DNA from: Lachnospiraceae bacterium
GTDB taxonomy: Bacteria > Bacillota > Clostridia > Lachnospirales > Lachnospiraceae
Direction of reading: 5' to 3'
Length of the DNA: 38,611 nucleotides
Assembly: GCA_024698075.1 (NCBI GenBank)
Contig: JAILRP010000081.1
Coordinates: 1-38,611 of the forward strand
Shown here piece by piece: positions 16,426 through 26,065 of the stretch. Numbering within the stretch: position 1 is the stretch's first letter; each line of letters starts with the position of its first letter. The position numbers and the translations under genes were made by a program. Below the pieces are notes generated by a model that saw only the letters and a list, made by a program, of their open reading frames with translations, was not told the DNA's origin and ran no database searches.

Positions 16426-17454
16426 TCACGCCTGCTTCTTCAGAGAAATATCGATTATCCACTCACACAGCTCCTCATAGCTCTTTCCTATGGCGGCCGC
16501 TTCCTGAGGTATCAGGCTTGTCGGCGTCATTCCCGGGAGAGTGTTTGCTTCAAGACAGAATATGTCTCCGCTCTCATTCATGAGAAAATCCATCCTGGCA
16601 TACGTTGAGATCCCGAGGGCATCATATGCCTTCACTGCCTCGGCCTGGATCTTTGCCGTTGTATCCGCATCGACATCCGCGGGACACGTTTCCACCGTGG
16701 AGCCGGCCTGATATTTGTTCCTGTAATCGTAAAATCCGCTCTTCGGGGCTATCTCTACGATGGGAAGTGCCTGTCCCTCTATCACGCAGCAGGTAAATTC
16801 CCTGCCTTTTATGTACTGTTCGACGATAACCCTTGACTCATACCTGAACGCATCCTTTACCGCGCTTCTGTACTCGTTCTCGTTATGTACGACATACACA
16901 CCAATCGAGGATCCTCCGCTGCATATCTTGACAACGCACGGAAACTCCGGCATATATTCATCATCCTCACTCCGGAGCATCACGCTTTCGGGAGTGGGAA
17001 CCCCGTACATCTTAAACAGGGCCTTGGAGATCGCCTTATCCATTGCAAGAGCGGATGAGAAGGACCCCGTTCCGGTATATTTTATCCCCAGAAGGTCAAA
17101 GGCCGCCTGTATCTTCCCGTTTTCCCCGCAGTCCCCGTGAAGGGCCATGAAAACTATATCGGAAGCCTGGCAGATGCTTATGACGTTAGGGCCGAAAAAT
17201 ACCTTTCCGCCGTCGCTTCGCAGTGCCCTTATCTTATCAAGATCGGGTTCTTCGCCGGAGACCGAAGTAATCTCTCCTGCCCAGTCAATGTCCGCATCAA
17301 ACGCATCCTCAGACTTTACATCCGTGCCGAGAAATACATCAAGGAGCACCACCTTATGCCCGTTTTTCAAAAGAGCGGTGTAGATATCGCGCCCGCTTAC
17401 CAAAGAGACATCCCTTTCGGTGCTGAGTCCCCCTGCCAATACAACTATTCTCAT
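16426..17454 (-). CDS. ddl: D-alanine--D-alanine ligase
   Basis: The 342-residue ATP-grasp enzyme joins two D-alanines for peptidoglycan. The opening GGLSTERDVSLVSG, ATP-grasp strands CVVKICSGGSSIGV, the omega-loop YDYRNKYQAGS and the C-terminal CLEANTLPGMTPTSLIP are diagnostic. The Tyr of YDYRNKY is the residue found in D-Ala-D-Ala rather than D-Ala-D-Lac ligases, so vancomycin resistance is not implied. Two adjacent ATGs exist; I prefer 17454 because GGAGG is then 6 nt away. The gap to the upstream fusion gene is 10 bases. Confidence 0.96.
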   Translation of the reverse strand: MRIVVLAGGLSTERDVSLVSGRDIYTALLKNGHKVVLLDVFLGTDVKSEDAFDADIDWAGEITSVSGEEPDLDKIRALRSDGGKVFFGPNVISICQASDIVFMALHGDCGENGKIQAAFDLLGIKYTGTGSFSSALAMDKAISKALFKMYGVPTPESVMLRSEDDEYMPEFPCVVKICSGGSSIGVYVVHNENEYRSAVKDAFRYESRVIVEQYIKGREFTCCVIEGQALPIVEIAPKSGFYDYRNKYQAGSTVETCPADVDADTTAKIQAEAVKAYDALGISTYARMDFLMNESGDIFCLEANTLPGMTPTSLIPQEAAAIGKSYEELCEWIIDISLKKQA

Positions 17455-17464
17455 CATTCCCCTC

Positions 17465-20326
17465 CTATCTGCATAAACCTGTCAAAACGAACAGCTTCGG
17501 TGAATCATACAGCGCACCGTCCTCTGCGGTAAAGTCGGTTCCGGAAAGATTGGCGCCACATATATAATTCATCCTGTTCTGAACAAAATCGGTATATTCT
17601 ATGCTCATGCTCACATATTCGGTCATCGTAACTAAAAATGCCTCTTCAAGCATCCTCGTGGCAACCTTTTCATCATTTTTCTGAGTCATGTCATCAACTC
17701 TCGTATCAAGGAACTCATCTTCCATGGGGATCTTGATGAGTCTGTTCGCCTCATCGAAGACAACGTTCATCATTGAAGTGCAGACGTTGTAGTTCGTCGG
17801 ATACGGAGCCATGAGATAAGCAAACAGCCCATAATAGCCCGGGTCCTCATATGTGGCTCCCTCGGGGACCACATCCATTGCTATGGCATCTACTACCGAC
17901 CTGTACGTCCGTCTTCCCGTAAGCCTGTACAGTTCGGCCGCTGCCCACAGCCTCGCCGCCGCCGGCTCGCTTTCCGAAACATCCATGTCCTCCGCATCCG
18001 CAAAAAGCCGTTCGGCCCGTTCCTTTGCGGGCTCCGCAAGCTCATCGTCAGCCATCACATATGCGGCCTTTGCGAGAACCGCCGCGCAGTCGTATTTGTC
18101 CGTGGCATCCTCGATCTTTGTCTCCGGAATGCTAAGTATATCATGTCCAAGCTCGGAAGCCAGCTTATCGATGCCGTACCTGCCGGCCTTTTCCGGAAAT
18201 ACCTCAAGGCACAGAAGTGCATCCGTCTCATGCATTATACGCTGCTTCAGGCTCTTGGTCCTGTATTCTTTTTGAATATTGCCGGCTTCTTCTTTTATCA
18301 GGGATTCATACAGGCCATGTACCGTTTCAGGCTCCTTTCCGGTACGTTCTGCCGCCTCTTCGGGGGTAACGACCGAAATGACCTGCTCACCCGTCGACTC
18401 ATCGATCATTACCGCATATTTCTGCCCCTCTTCGTCATATCCCCTGAGGCTGTAGTTGGCCCTGACAAGGTCTTCCTCGGGGATCGGCTCCTCTTCCTCA
18501 CCCCCGGTCCCGTTCATGTTGTTGAGGTAGTCTATGACCTCATTCGGATCCACATAGACGGATTCAGCCGAAGCTCCCGAGACGCTGCAGGCGGTAAGCA
18601 TGCATGATGATGCGGCAGCTATCAGTACAAATCCTGCTATCTTTCCGAGGTTTGCGCCTGCCAGAGCGGCTCTTTCCTTAAGCTTCTTTTTGTATTTGTT
18701 TTTCAGATACCACAGGTCAAATATCAGGAGCAGGAACAGATGCGATATCACAAGGGAGATATACTGAAGCAGCGTCCCCCTGTATACCACGTCAAGGTCT
18801 CCTGTTCTTCCGTCAAGGTAAACCCTGCACAGACCGTTTTCTCCTTCGCCCGTTATCTCGAGCTTCGTCCTGTTTCCGGCATTGTCGGTCAGAACCGCCC
18901 TGTAGCCCTTGTAATATACAAACGGAACATCCGCATATTCAAAGGATCCGCTTACCTTTGTCGTGATCCTTGCTCTTTTTCTTTCAATCGCCCCCGTCGA
19001 GCCGTCGGAAAATACGAGCCTTCCGCTCTGCCCGGTGAGCATTTCCCTGTCGTAAACCCCCTCGGGAAGCCACTCTCCGGCTCCCACATCCGCGGTAAAC
19101 GGTTTATAGCTGTAATAGTCGTCACTGTAATCGTAGTATCCGTTTTCCCCATTCTGATGGGATAAGGCCGACCATGCACATACGGCAAACACAAGGATGA
19201 GAGCCGCCTCTGCCGCCGTCTCTCTCCCCGGTCCCGCCGTCCTGTCAAGGAACAGCGTGAGCACTGCCGCATCAGCCATTGCCAGAAAGACCGATGATGC
19301 CGCAAAAAGCCTCCATGGATACCGAAGGAGCCCGAAGTATCTTGCCGCAAGATTCCACGGCATTATATCCGTAGCGCCTACGGCAAAAATGACAGCCATT
19401 ACCAGCAGGAGGTCGATAAATGCCAGGATAGGATAATCCCTGCGGGACAGGAACACCCTCGGAATGGCAAGTATGAACAGGAGCAGGCCGATACACGGGA
19501 AAGAGGATGAGAGCATCTGCGAAAAGCTTACCGATGATCCGATGATATCCTTCCAGTTTTCAGCCGCGTAAAAACTGCCGGATGCGAACTGCTCGAGCAT
19601 GGGCACCCACTGATATGCCGTCACGAGGCATGCTAAGCAGGATACGATGCACATCCTGACAAAGACACGCGGTGCGGCTATGAATCGTTTTATGTTCAGA
19701 AGAAACGCCAGGGCTGCAAAACATGCCATAAGGATGCAGGAAGGGGAATGCGTCAGTATCAGCCCCGCAAATCCCATGCCGAATACCGCAGGCTTGTCCA
19801 TGTCTTCGTAGATAACGTTGAATATTCCGTATACCGCAAGGGGCATGAAGATAAATGCCGTATTTTCCCCAACGTCAGCGCGGACCAGCATGTCATCCAT
19901 ATGGTAGTGGCAGAGAGTCAGGATTATTGCCGCAGCGGTTCCGGCAAACTTTGACAGGCTCATCTTCCAGACGCTGTAGAACGTCGAAAGATAGCAGAGA
20001 ATGAATATAAGTGCAGCATATATGTGATAGCTCTTTCCTATGCTTACGTGAAGCACACGGAGCAGCGCGGGTATATGCAGGAGAATATCCGTATCGAACA
20101 GAGTGGCCGCATATCCGGCGCCTCCGAAGAAAAGGGTGTTGACTTTCATGAAGGGACGTCCGATAAGGATCCCCTCCTTAAGGCTTTCGATGCGCAGCAG
20201 ATGGTATCCCAGATCATGCCCGTTAATGCAGTATCTGCTGATCAGCGGGCTTGCCGATATGATCATGGTTATGATCATGAATGCGGCCGATATCCTGTTT
20301 TCGCGTTTTCTCAAGTATTTCTTCAT
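17465..20326 (-). CDS. Fusion of a polytopic membrane protein with an internal-lipobox extracellular domain
   Basis: The 953-residue protein has two parts. Residues about 1-545 form a polytopic membrane protein with roughly a dozen helices. Its opening (GHDLGYHLLRIESLKEGI, then GGAGYAATLFDTD) resembles the PTPS-related/YfhO-type membrane proteins thought to act in polysaccharide or lipid glycosylation. After a Lys-rich cytoplasmic stretch, residues about 561-580 form a second signal-peptide-like segment ending in the lipobox LTAC (Cys580). A mainly helical domain of about 370 residues follows, whose end (NRMNYICGANLSG) loosely recalls GH9 or alpha/alpha-toroid enzymes. No in-frame ATG, GTG or TTG lies near the junction, so this is one gene. 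The start has a weak ribosome binding site. The fusion sits just upstream of ddl. Confidence 0.75.
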   Translation of the reverse strand: MKKYLRKRENRISAAFMIITMIISASPLISRYCINGHDLGYHLLRIESLKEGILIGRPFMKVNTLFFGGAGYAATLFDTDILLHIPALLRVLHVSIGKSYHIYAALIFILCYLSTFYSVWKMSLSKFAGTAAAIILTLCHYHMDDMLVRADVGENTAFIFMPLAVYGIFNVIYEDMDKPAVFGMGFAGLILTHSPSCILMACFAALAFLLNIKRFIAAPRVFVRMCIVSCLACLVTAYQWVPMLEQFASGSFYAAENWKDIIGSSVSFSQMLSSSFPCIGLLLFILAIPRVFLSRRDYPILAFIDLLLVMAVIFAVGATDIMPWNLAARYFGLLRYPWRLFAASSVFLAMADAAVLTLFLDRTAGPGRETAAEAALILVFAVCAWSALSHQNGENGYYDYSDDYYSYKPFTADVGAGEWLPEGVYDREMLTGQSGRLVFSDGSTGAIERKRARITTKVSGSFEYADVPFVYYKGYRAVLTDNAGNRTKLEITGEGENGLCRVYLDGRTGDLDVVYRGTLLQYISLVISHLFLLLIFDLWYLKNKYKKKLKERAALAGANLGKIAGFVLIAAASSCMLTACSVSGASAESVYVDPNEVIDYLNNMNGTGGEEEEPIPEEDLVRANYSLRGYDEEGQKYAVMIDESTGEQVISVVTPEEAAERTGKEPETVHGLYESLIKEEAGNIQKEYRTKSLKQRIMHETDALLCLEVFPEKAGRYGIDKLASELGHDILSIPETKIEDATDKYDCAAVLAKAAYVMADDELAEPAKERAERLFADAEDMDVSESEPAAARLWAAAELYRLTGRRTYRSVVDAIAMDVVPEGATYEDPGYYGLFAYLMAPYPTNYNVCTSMMNVVFDEANRLIKIPMEDEFLDTRVDDMTQKNDEKVATRMLEEAFLVTMTEYVSMSIEYTDFVQNRMNYICGANLSGTDFTAEDGALYDSPKLFVLTGLCR

Positions 20327-20356
20327 GCCGGTATGTTATATTTGGCCGGATAGGGA

Positions 20357-21910
20357 TCACGGCTCCCCCTGTTCCTCCTCGGGAACCAGTTCCGAAAACG
20401 AAAGCGTGACATCCCTGTCATCATCCGATACTGCTACCGTGTAGCTCTTCGTGACGCATCCGGATCTTGACAGCGTTATCACGTGAGAGCCTTTCTCGGG
20501 CTTAATGAATGACGTGGGAGCGATTCCCACATAAACGCTGTCAACGAATACTTCCGCTCCCTCCGGAGATTCCACATACATTTTTCTTGTATTGCTCACG
20601 ACTTCTTCGGTAGTACCCGTCTCCTCGGTCGTTGATTCAGTCTTTTCGGTTGTTGTCCTGTCTGTTTTCTCAGTTGTGGAACTGTCACTCGACGATGTCT
20701 TCGCTGTAGATGAAGTTGACGGGATCGGTGTCACAAAGTTCGTAAACGGGCCGATACGCGACGTCGTCCCGGCGGTCGTCGCCGGTTTTGCCGTTGTTGT
20801 TGAAGACGTTTTTGCGGTTGTCTTCGCCGTTGTCTTTGCTGTCGTCGTGGTCTTTCCGTCTTCGGATGAACCGTCATCGGGTTCGAGTGATATATTGATA
20901 TCTACATACTTGTCGGAGACACGGATGTTCGTGTCAACGCTCCTGTAGCCGGCAAGCTCGACATGCACGCGGTGTATGCCGTACTCGAGCGCTACCCTTT
21001 CTTCAAAATCCGTCATCTGCCCGTCGACATACAGCTGGGCGTAATCCGGCACTATCGTAAATGCGACATGGCCTATCGATACTTCCTTGATGTCTGCCTT
21101 GGAAAGGTCTATGACCGATTCCTTGTCGCGCTCAACCGTTACATCCTCTTCCGCTGCATATCCCCTGTTCGTAAGGCGGACGTGGTAGTTTCCTTCCGGG
21201 ACCGGGATCAGCATTTCCTCGGTGACTACTTTTATGATCGACTGGCCGATCTCTATCCATCCTCCCTCGAAGTATGAATCATTGACCAGCCTGATATATC
21301 CGTGGCCGCGCTCTACGATCACCGAGCAGACTTTCCGTCCGTATCCCTTGACCGTAAGCGTGTCGACATTCGTGACATCCATGAACGAGGCAAGCTCATC
21401 CCTGTATGATACTATGGAAGTCGGCGGAAGCTTATATGTGCTTCCCGCGATATCCATCCTTCCTTCCGCATCATCTATCTCAAACTTTGTCACATCCGTA
21501 AAAGTCCATGCGTCATCGCTCACCCTCAGTTCATAAAGGTCCCTGTTATGGACGCTGAACGTGGCATCGAGTATCTCGCCGAGCGGTATCTCATCAAGTG
21601 TCAGTGAATTGCCGTGCCTGCCGAGGATCGGTGTCTTGTTTGAATAGTTGAGCTCAAACAGTTTTTCACTGTCTACGGACAGGAACTTGAGCTTGTGGTT
21701 TTCTTCGTCTTTTCCGACAAGCATCGCAACGCTCTCGTAGACCAGATCTTCGTTATCTACGGGACTTTCGGCCTCAGCGGTCTGGTTTATCTCTTCCGCA
21801 CGCTTCTCAGCGCGCTGCTTATCATATTCTTTTGAAATGAGGTATATTCCCAGCATCGTAACGAGCACGATGATGATCACGGGAATGACCACTTTTTCGA
21901 TATTCTTCAT
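20357..21910 (-). CDS. Membrane-anchored PEGA-domain surface protein
   Basis: The 517-residue protein has one N-terminal transmembrane helix (about residues 8-26), a mixed beta domain (about 55-195) and three PEGA-like units. These lie at about 215-272 (IPVPEGNYHVRLTNRGY), 285-345 (LYVDGQMTDF, YGIHRVHVELAGYRS) and 443-508 (SPEGAEVFVDSVYVGIAPTS). A Thr/Ser/Lys-rich linker at about 350-437 separates the second and third. PEGA domains are short beta modules in exported, often wall- or S-layer-associated proteins. The ATG overlaps the cca stop by 4 bases and has AGGATGGG upstream. No enzymatic motif is seen; a structural or binding role outside the membrane is likely. Confidence 0.8.
   Translation of the reverse strand: MKNIEKVVIPVIIIVLVTMLGIYLISKEYDKQRAEKRAEEINQTAEAESPVDNEDLVYESVAMLVGKDEENHKLKFLSVDSEKLFELNYSNKTPILGRHGNSLTLDEIPLGEILDATFSVHNRDLYELRVSDDAWTFTDVTKFEIDDAEGRMDIAGSTYKLPPTSIVSYRDELASFMDVTNVDTLTVKGYGRKVCSVIVERGHGYIRLVNDSYFEGGWIEIGQSIIKVVTEEMLIPVPEGNYHVRLTNRGYAAEEDVTVERDKESVIDLSKADIKEVSIGHVAFTIVPDYAQLYVDGQMTDFEERVALEYGIHRVHVELAGYRSVDTNIRVSDKYVDINISLEPDDGSSEDGKTTTTAKTTAKTTAKTSSTTTAKPATTAGTTSRIGPFTNFVTPIPSTSSTAKTSSSDSSTTEKTDRTTTEKTESTTEETGTTEEVVSNTRKMYVESPEGAEVFVDSVYVGIAPTSFIKPEKGSHVITLSRSGCVTKSYTVAVSDDDRDVTLSFSELVPEEEQGEP
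20810..20845 (-). repeat. In-frame TTAK tandem repeat in the PEGA-protein linker
   Basis: Three consecutive 12-base units encode TTAK at residues 356-367, inside a longer Thr/Ser-rich stretch. Such repeats commonly vary in copy number between strains and act as a flexible or glycosylated spacer. Confidence 0.6.
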
Positions 21911-23265
21911 CCCATCCTGGCGCCAAGTTCTTTAAGAAGCGTGTCTTTTTCATTCACGCCGGGGTCATCGAGAACCTTTTCCAGAAGAAAGTTCAGGGCT
22001 TCCCCGATCTTTGGTCCGTCTTTTATTCCGCATGCCATAAGGTCATGTCCGTTTACCGCAAGCTGCTTTACCGACAGACAGTCTCCGTCAGAGAGCACCT
22101 TTCTGTACATCTTATCAAGTTCCCCGGCCATCCTGAGCTTTTCAGCCCGCCTGTATCCGGTATGTGCATAAATGTCCGCATATTTAAGCCTTATGAGATT
22201 TTCCATGTTTTCGGCACCCGCCGCTATGATAAACCTCCTGACGGCAGGGTATGCGGCTTCCGGCGTGTCATCGTGATACCTGACAAGCTTTCTGACACGG
22301 TTTATCGTATCGTTATCGTATTTAAGCCTCTGCATGACAAAAAGTGCCATCTTTTCGCTCTCGGCGGGATGTCCGGTAAAATGGTCTATCCCGTCGGGGC
22401 CGGTAAACCTGCATGCAGGCTTGGCTATATCGTGCAGAAGGGCGGCAAGCCTTAAGACCCTGTCATCCTCTTTGGAAATGTCCGGATAGCAGGTGACGAT
22501 GTATTCAAGCACCCCTATCGTGTGGTCTCCGACATCCGTGTAATGATGCGGTGTAGTCTGCATGCATTTCATCATGTCATCCCACTCCGGAAAGATAACG
22601 GAAGTGACCCCGAATATATATGCCCATCTGAGCCTGTCGGGATTGTCGGAGCAGATGAGCTTTTCGAGCTCATCCCTTATCCTCTCGGCGCTGATATTTG
22701 AAAGGTTCGGCGCCAGGCTTATTATGGCCTCTTTCGTCTTGGCCTCTATATCATAATCAAACCTTGCGGAAAATCGCAGGGCACGCAGTATCCTGAGCGC
22801 ATCCTCCGTAAAGCGTTCAACGGGATCGCCCACCGCACGGATCACGCCGGCTTCAATGTCATCTATCCCGCCGAACAGATCCACTAGGCCGGTCCTTTCG
22901 CTGTATGCCATCGCATTTATAGTAAAATCGCGCCGTTTCAGGTCCTCTTCAAGCTTTGAAGTGAACGTGACATTTTTCGGATGGCGGCAGTCTTCGTACT
23001 CTCCGTCTATACGGTATGTCGTGACCTCATAGCCGTCATTTCCCATCATGACTTTTACGGTCCCGTGCTCTATCCCTATATCCACGGTCCTTCGGAACAG
23101 CTCTTTCACCTGTGCCGGAAGGGCGTTTGTCGTTATGTCCCAGTCATTCGGCGTAAGCCCGAGGTATGAGTCCCTGACGCAGCCGCCTACCGCATATGCC
23201 TCGAATCCGTTATCCGTAAGTGTATTGATTATTGTGCTGACCTTTGAAGGGACTTCGATCTGCAT
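21907..23265 (-). CDS. cca: CCA tRNA nucleotidyltransferase (class II, with HD domain)
   Basis: The 452-residue protein adds or repairs the 3' CCA of tRNAs. The nucleotidyltransferase head shows AVGGCVRDSYLG and NDWDITT (metal-binding DxD), followed by KRRDFTINAMA and the RNA-binding region with DALRILRALRFSARF. An HD domain (ALLHDIAKP) follows at about residue 280. Length suits a Firmicute Cca with HD. Neither complete tRNA 3' end in the window encodes CCA, consistent with the need for this enzyme. The ribosome binding site is GAGG 7 nt before the ATG. Confidence 0.96.
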   Translation of the reverse strand: MQIEVPSKVSTIINTLTDNGFEAYAVGGCVRDSYLGLTPNDWDITTNALPAQVKELFRRTVDIGIEHGTVKVMMGNDGYEVTTYRIDGEYEDCRHPKNVTFTSKLEEDLKRRDFTINAMAYSERTGLVDLFGGIDDIEAGVIRAVGDPVERFTEDALRILRALRFSARFDYDIEAKTKEAIISLAPNLSNISAERIRDELEKLICSDNPDRLRWAYIFGVTSVIFPEWDDMMKCMQTTPHHYTDVGDHTIGVLEYIVTCYPDISKEDDRVLRLAALLHDIAKPACRFTGPDGIDHFTGHPAESEKMALFVMQRLKYDNDTINRVRKLVRYHDDTPEAAYPAVRRFIIAAGAENMENLIRLKYADIYAHTGYRRAEKLRMAGELDKMYRKVLSDGDCLSVKQLAVNGHDLMACGIKDGPKIGEALNFLLEKVLDDPGVNEKDTLLKELGARMG

Positions 23266-23277
23266 GCATCTGCCTCA

Positions 23278-24477
23278 TCATCTGCCGACAAGAGCGACCG
23301 TCTGCCTTGCGATGGACATTTCCTCATCCGTAGGTATCACCAGAAGCTGAACCTTTGATCCGTCTTTAGAGATCACTGCCTCCTCGCCCCTCATGTCATT
23401 TTTCTGAATATCAATCTGTGTTCCGAGATATGTCAGATATTCGCTTATCTGCACTCTCGCCGAGATGTTGTTCTCACCCACGCCGGCCGTAAATGTTATG
23501 GCATCGACACCGTTCATCGCCGCCGCATAGGCTCCGATGTATTTTGCGACCCTGTAGGCATATGTATCAAGTGCCGTCTTTGCCGCTTCGTTTCCCGAAT
23601 CGGCAGCCTGTCCGAGGTCGCGGAAGTCGCTGGATATTCCGTCAGACAGTCCGAGCACGCCTGATTTTTTGTTAAGTACAGTTTCCATCTCGCTGATCGA
23701 CAGGCCTTCCTTTTCCGCAATGAACCCAATGATGGCGGGATCGATGTCACCGCTCCTGGTTCCCATGATCAGGCCTTCAAGAGGAGTCAGGCCCATTGAG
23801 GTGTCTACACATTTTCCGTGGCAGACCGCCGAAACGGATGCACCGTTTCCGAGATGGCACACGATTATCTTCATGTCCTTTATGTCTTTTCCGAGAAACT
23901 CGGCGGTACGGTTCGCAACGTATTCATGGCTCGTTCCGTGAAAACCGTAGCGGCGCACCTTGTACTTCCTGTAATACTCATAGGGAATGCCGTAAAGATA
24001 GGCCTTCTTGGGCATCGTCTGATGGAATGCGGTATCAAACACCGCAACCATCGGAACGTTCGGCATAAGCTCCCTGCACGAATTGACCCCGATAAGGTTT
24101 GCCGGATTATGAAGAGGTGCGAGGCTGCTGCACTCTTCTATCGCGGTGATCACTTCATCGTCTATGACAACGGACTTCGAGAATTTTTCACCGCCATGGA
24201 CGATCCTGTGCCCGACCGCGTCAATCTCGCCAAGGCTCTTTATGACACCGCTTTTGGCATCCGTTAACGCTTCGAGCACCAGGCTGACCGCCTTCGTATG
24301 GGTCGGCATGTCAACATCCGTCTTTATCTTATCGGCACCCTTTGGCTGGTATGTATGCATGCCGCCGTCTATCCCGATACGCTCACACAGTCCTTTTGCA
24401 AGCACTTCCTCGTTGTCTGCATTGATGAGCTGGTATTTAAGTGAGCTGCTTCCACAGTTGATAACAAGTACGTTCAT
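23278..24477 (-). CDS. ackA: Acetate kinase
   Basis: The 399-residue enzyme converts acetyl phosphate and ADP to acetate and ATP, the energy-yielding last step of acetate fermentation. The opening VLVINCGSSSLKYQLI, the central VFDTAFHQTMP and RRYGFHGTSHEYV, and CHLGNGAS/GLTPLEGL motifs are diagnostic. I start at 24477, where GGAGG is 7 nt upstream; a longer frame upstream runs through intergenic DNA and into proS and is not credible. Its usual partner pta is not in the window. Confidence 0.97.
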   Translation of the reverse strand: MNVLVINCGSSSLKYQLINADNEEVLAKGLCERIGIDGGMHTYQPKGADKIKTDVDMPTHTKAVSLVLEALTDAKSGVIKSLGEIDAVGHRIVHGGEKFSKSVVIDDEVITAIEECSSLAPLHNPANLIGVNSCRELMPNVPMVAVFDTAFHQTMPKKAYLYGIPYEYYRKYKVRRYGFHGTSHEYVANRTAEFLGKDIKDMKIIVCHLGNGASVSAVCHGKCVDTSMGLTPLEGLIMGTRSGDIDPAIIGFIAEKEGLSISEMETVLNKKSGVLGLSDGISSDFRDLGQAADSGNEAAKTALDTYAYRVAKYIGAYAAAMNGVDAITFTAGVGENNISARVQISEYLTYLGTQIDIQKNDMRGEEAVISKDGSKVQLLVIPTDEEMSIARQTVALVGR

Positions 24478-24508
24478 GGTTTTCCCTCCGCTTTCATTTA
24501 TCGATCCT

Positions 24509-24540
24509 TGCCCGTCCGGCGATCCCGGCTGTAACGGGCA
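24509..24540 (-). other. Intergenic stem-loop between proS and ackA
   Basis: TGCCCGT pairs with ACGGGCA across an 18-base loop that contains a smaller CCGG/CCGG pair. No T tract follows in either direction, so it is not an intrinsic terminator. It could be an mRNA processing or stability element between the two genes. Confidence 0.35.
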
Positions 24541-24547
24541 CCGGCAG

Positions 24548-25984
24548 TTAATAAGCTCTTCCCCAGTAAACGAGCTTCTTGGCCGGCCTGCCGCAGCATA
24601 CGCATGTATCTGCCACCATTTCCTGTTCGAACGGCATGCACCTGCTCGTAACGGACAGTTTCTCCTTGATCTCGTTCTCACATTCCACATCGCCGCACCA
24701 CATGGCCCTGACAAATCCGGACTTCTCCGAGAACAGTTTAAGGAATTCCTCTTTGGAATGAGCCGTGTATGTCTGCTCATCACGGCGTTTCCTTGCCCGC
24801 TCCAGCATGTCGGACTGGATGCTGTCAAGAAGCTTTTTGACGGTTTCGGCTATCTTATCTATCGGGCACTGCATCTTTTCGCCGGTGTCGCGGCGTGCTA
24901 TGACCGCAGTCCCCGCCTCTATGTCCTTGGGTCCGATCTCAACCCTTACAGGTATTCCGCGCATCTCCGCCTCGGCAAATTTCCATCCGGGGCTCTTCTC
25001 GCTGTCATCAACTTTGACCCTTATGCCCGCTGCCGCAAGCTCATCCTTTATGGCGGCCGCCTTCTCAAGGACTCCCTCCTGCTGCTGCCTTACGGGAACG
25101 ATGATCGTCTGCACCGGTGCTACCTTCGGAGGAAGCACAAGGCCGCTGTCATCTCCGTGTACCATGATCAGCGCTCCGATCAGGCGGGTTGTTGAACCCC
25201 ATGAAGTCTGGAACGGATATTTAAGGGTATTGTCCTTGTCTGTGAACTGTATATCAAACGCCCTTGCAAAACCGTCGCCGAAATTGTGGCTCGTTCCCGA
25301 CTGGAGCGCCTTGCCGTCATGCATAAGGGCCTCTATCGTATAGGTTGCCTCCGCTCCCGCGAACTTTTCCTTATCCGTCTTTCTTCCCTTGATCACCGGG
25401 ATGGCAAGTACCTGCTCGCAGAAGTCGGCATAAACGTTCAGCATCTGGATCGTTCTTTCCTCAGCCTCCTCGGCGGTTGCATGGATCGTATGTCCTTCCT
25501 GCCACAGGAATTCCCTTGAGCGCAGGAAAGGCCTTGTCTCTTTTTCCCATCTGACTACAGAGCACCACTGGTTGTATATCTTCGGAAGGTCCCTGTATGA
25601 ATGCACTTCGTTCTTGTAAAAATCACAGAACAGAGTTTCCGATGTGGGGCGCACGCACATCCTCTCCTGGAGCGGCTGAAGCCCGCCATGCGTGACCCAC
25701 GCCACCTCGGGTGCGAATCCTTCCACGTGATCTTTTTCTTTTTCAAGGAGACTCTCGGGAATGAACATCGGGAGATATACATTCTCCACTCCGCACTGCT
25801 TGAACCTTTCATCCATCTGTTTCTGGATGAGTTCCCAGATGGCATATCCTGCCGGCTTAAAGACCATGCAGCCCTTTACGCTCGTGTAGTCGATAAGGTC
25901 CGCCTTGATAACGACGTCCGTATACCATTGGGCAAAGTCTTCCTCCATTGAAGTGATCTGTTCGACCTGTTTTTTTTCACTCAT
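24548..25984 (-). CDS. proS: Prolyl-tRNA synthetase, type 3 (archaeal/eukaryal-like short form)
   Basis: The 478-residue class II synthetase charges tRNA-Pro. The short length without the editing insertion, and the C-terminus ending in YWGRAY, mark the type 3 form found in some bacteria, including many Clostridia. Motif 2 lies in [20 protein letters not shown], and motif 3 in [20 protein letters not shown]. Four cysteines (WCGDVEC and CVCCG) form a probable zinc site near the C-terminus. The ribosome binding site GAGGAG is 10 nt from the ATG. The 81-base gap upstream is too short for a T-box. Confidence 0.96.
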   Translation of the reverse strand: MSEKKQVEQITSMEEDFAQWYTDVVIKADLIDYTSVKGCMVFKPAGYAIWELIQKQMDERFKQCGVENVYLPMFIPESLLEKEKDHVEGFAPEVAWVTHGGLQPLQERMCVRPTSETLFCDFYKNEVHSYRDLPKIYNQWCSVVRWEKETRPFLRSREFLWQEGHTIHATAEEAEERTIQMLNVYADFCEQVLAIPVIKGRKTDKEKFAGAEATYTIEALMHDGKALQSGTSHNFGDGFARAFDIQFTDKDNTLKYPFQTSWGSTTRLIGALIMVHGDDSGLVLPPKVAPVQTIIVPVRQQQEGVLEKAAAIKDELAAAGIRVKVDDSEKSPGWKFAEAEMRGIPVRVEIGPKDIEAGTAVIARRDTGEKMQCPIDKIAETVKKLLDSIQSDMLERARKRRDEQTYTAHSKEEFLKLFSEKSGFVRAMWCGDVECENEIKEKLSVTSRCMPFEQEMVADTCVCCGRPAKKLVYWGRAY

Positions 25985-26065
25985 GATATCTGTTCTCCTC
26001 GGAAAAATGTTAGTTAACTCTTATATTTTACGCTTTTTTGCGTGATTATTCCACTTAAATTATGA

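Noticed and set aside
16426-17454. Vancomycin-resistance-type D-Ala-D-Lac ligase
   Set aside because: The omega loop has the Tyr of ordinary D-Ala-D-Ala ligases and the gene sits beside murF with no van-type neighbours.
25985-26065. T-box leader upstream of proS (and likewise 5285-5335 before asnS)
   Set aside because: Both gaps are far shorter than a T-box and no conserved T-box sequence is visible.
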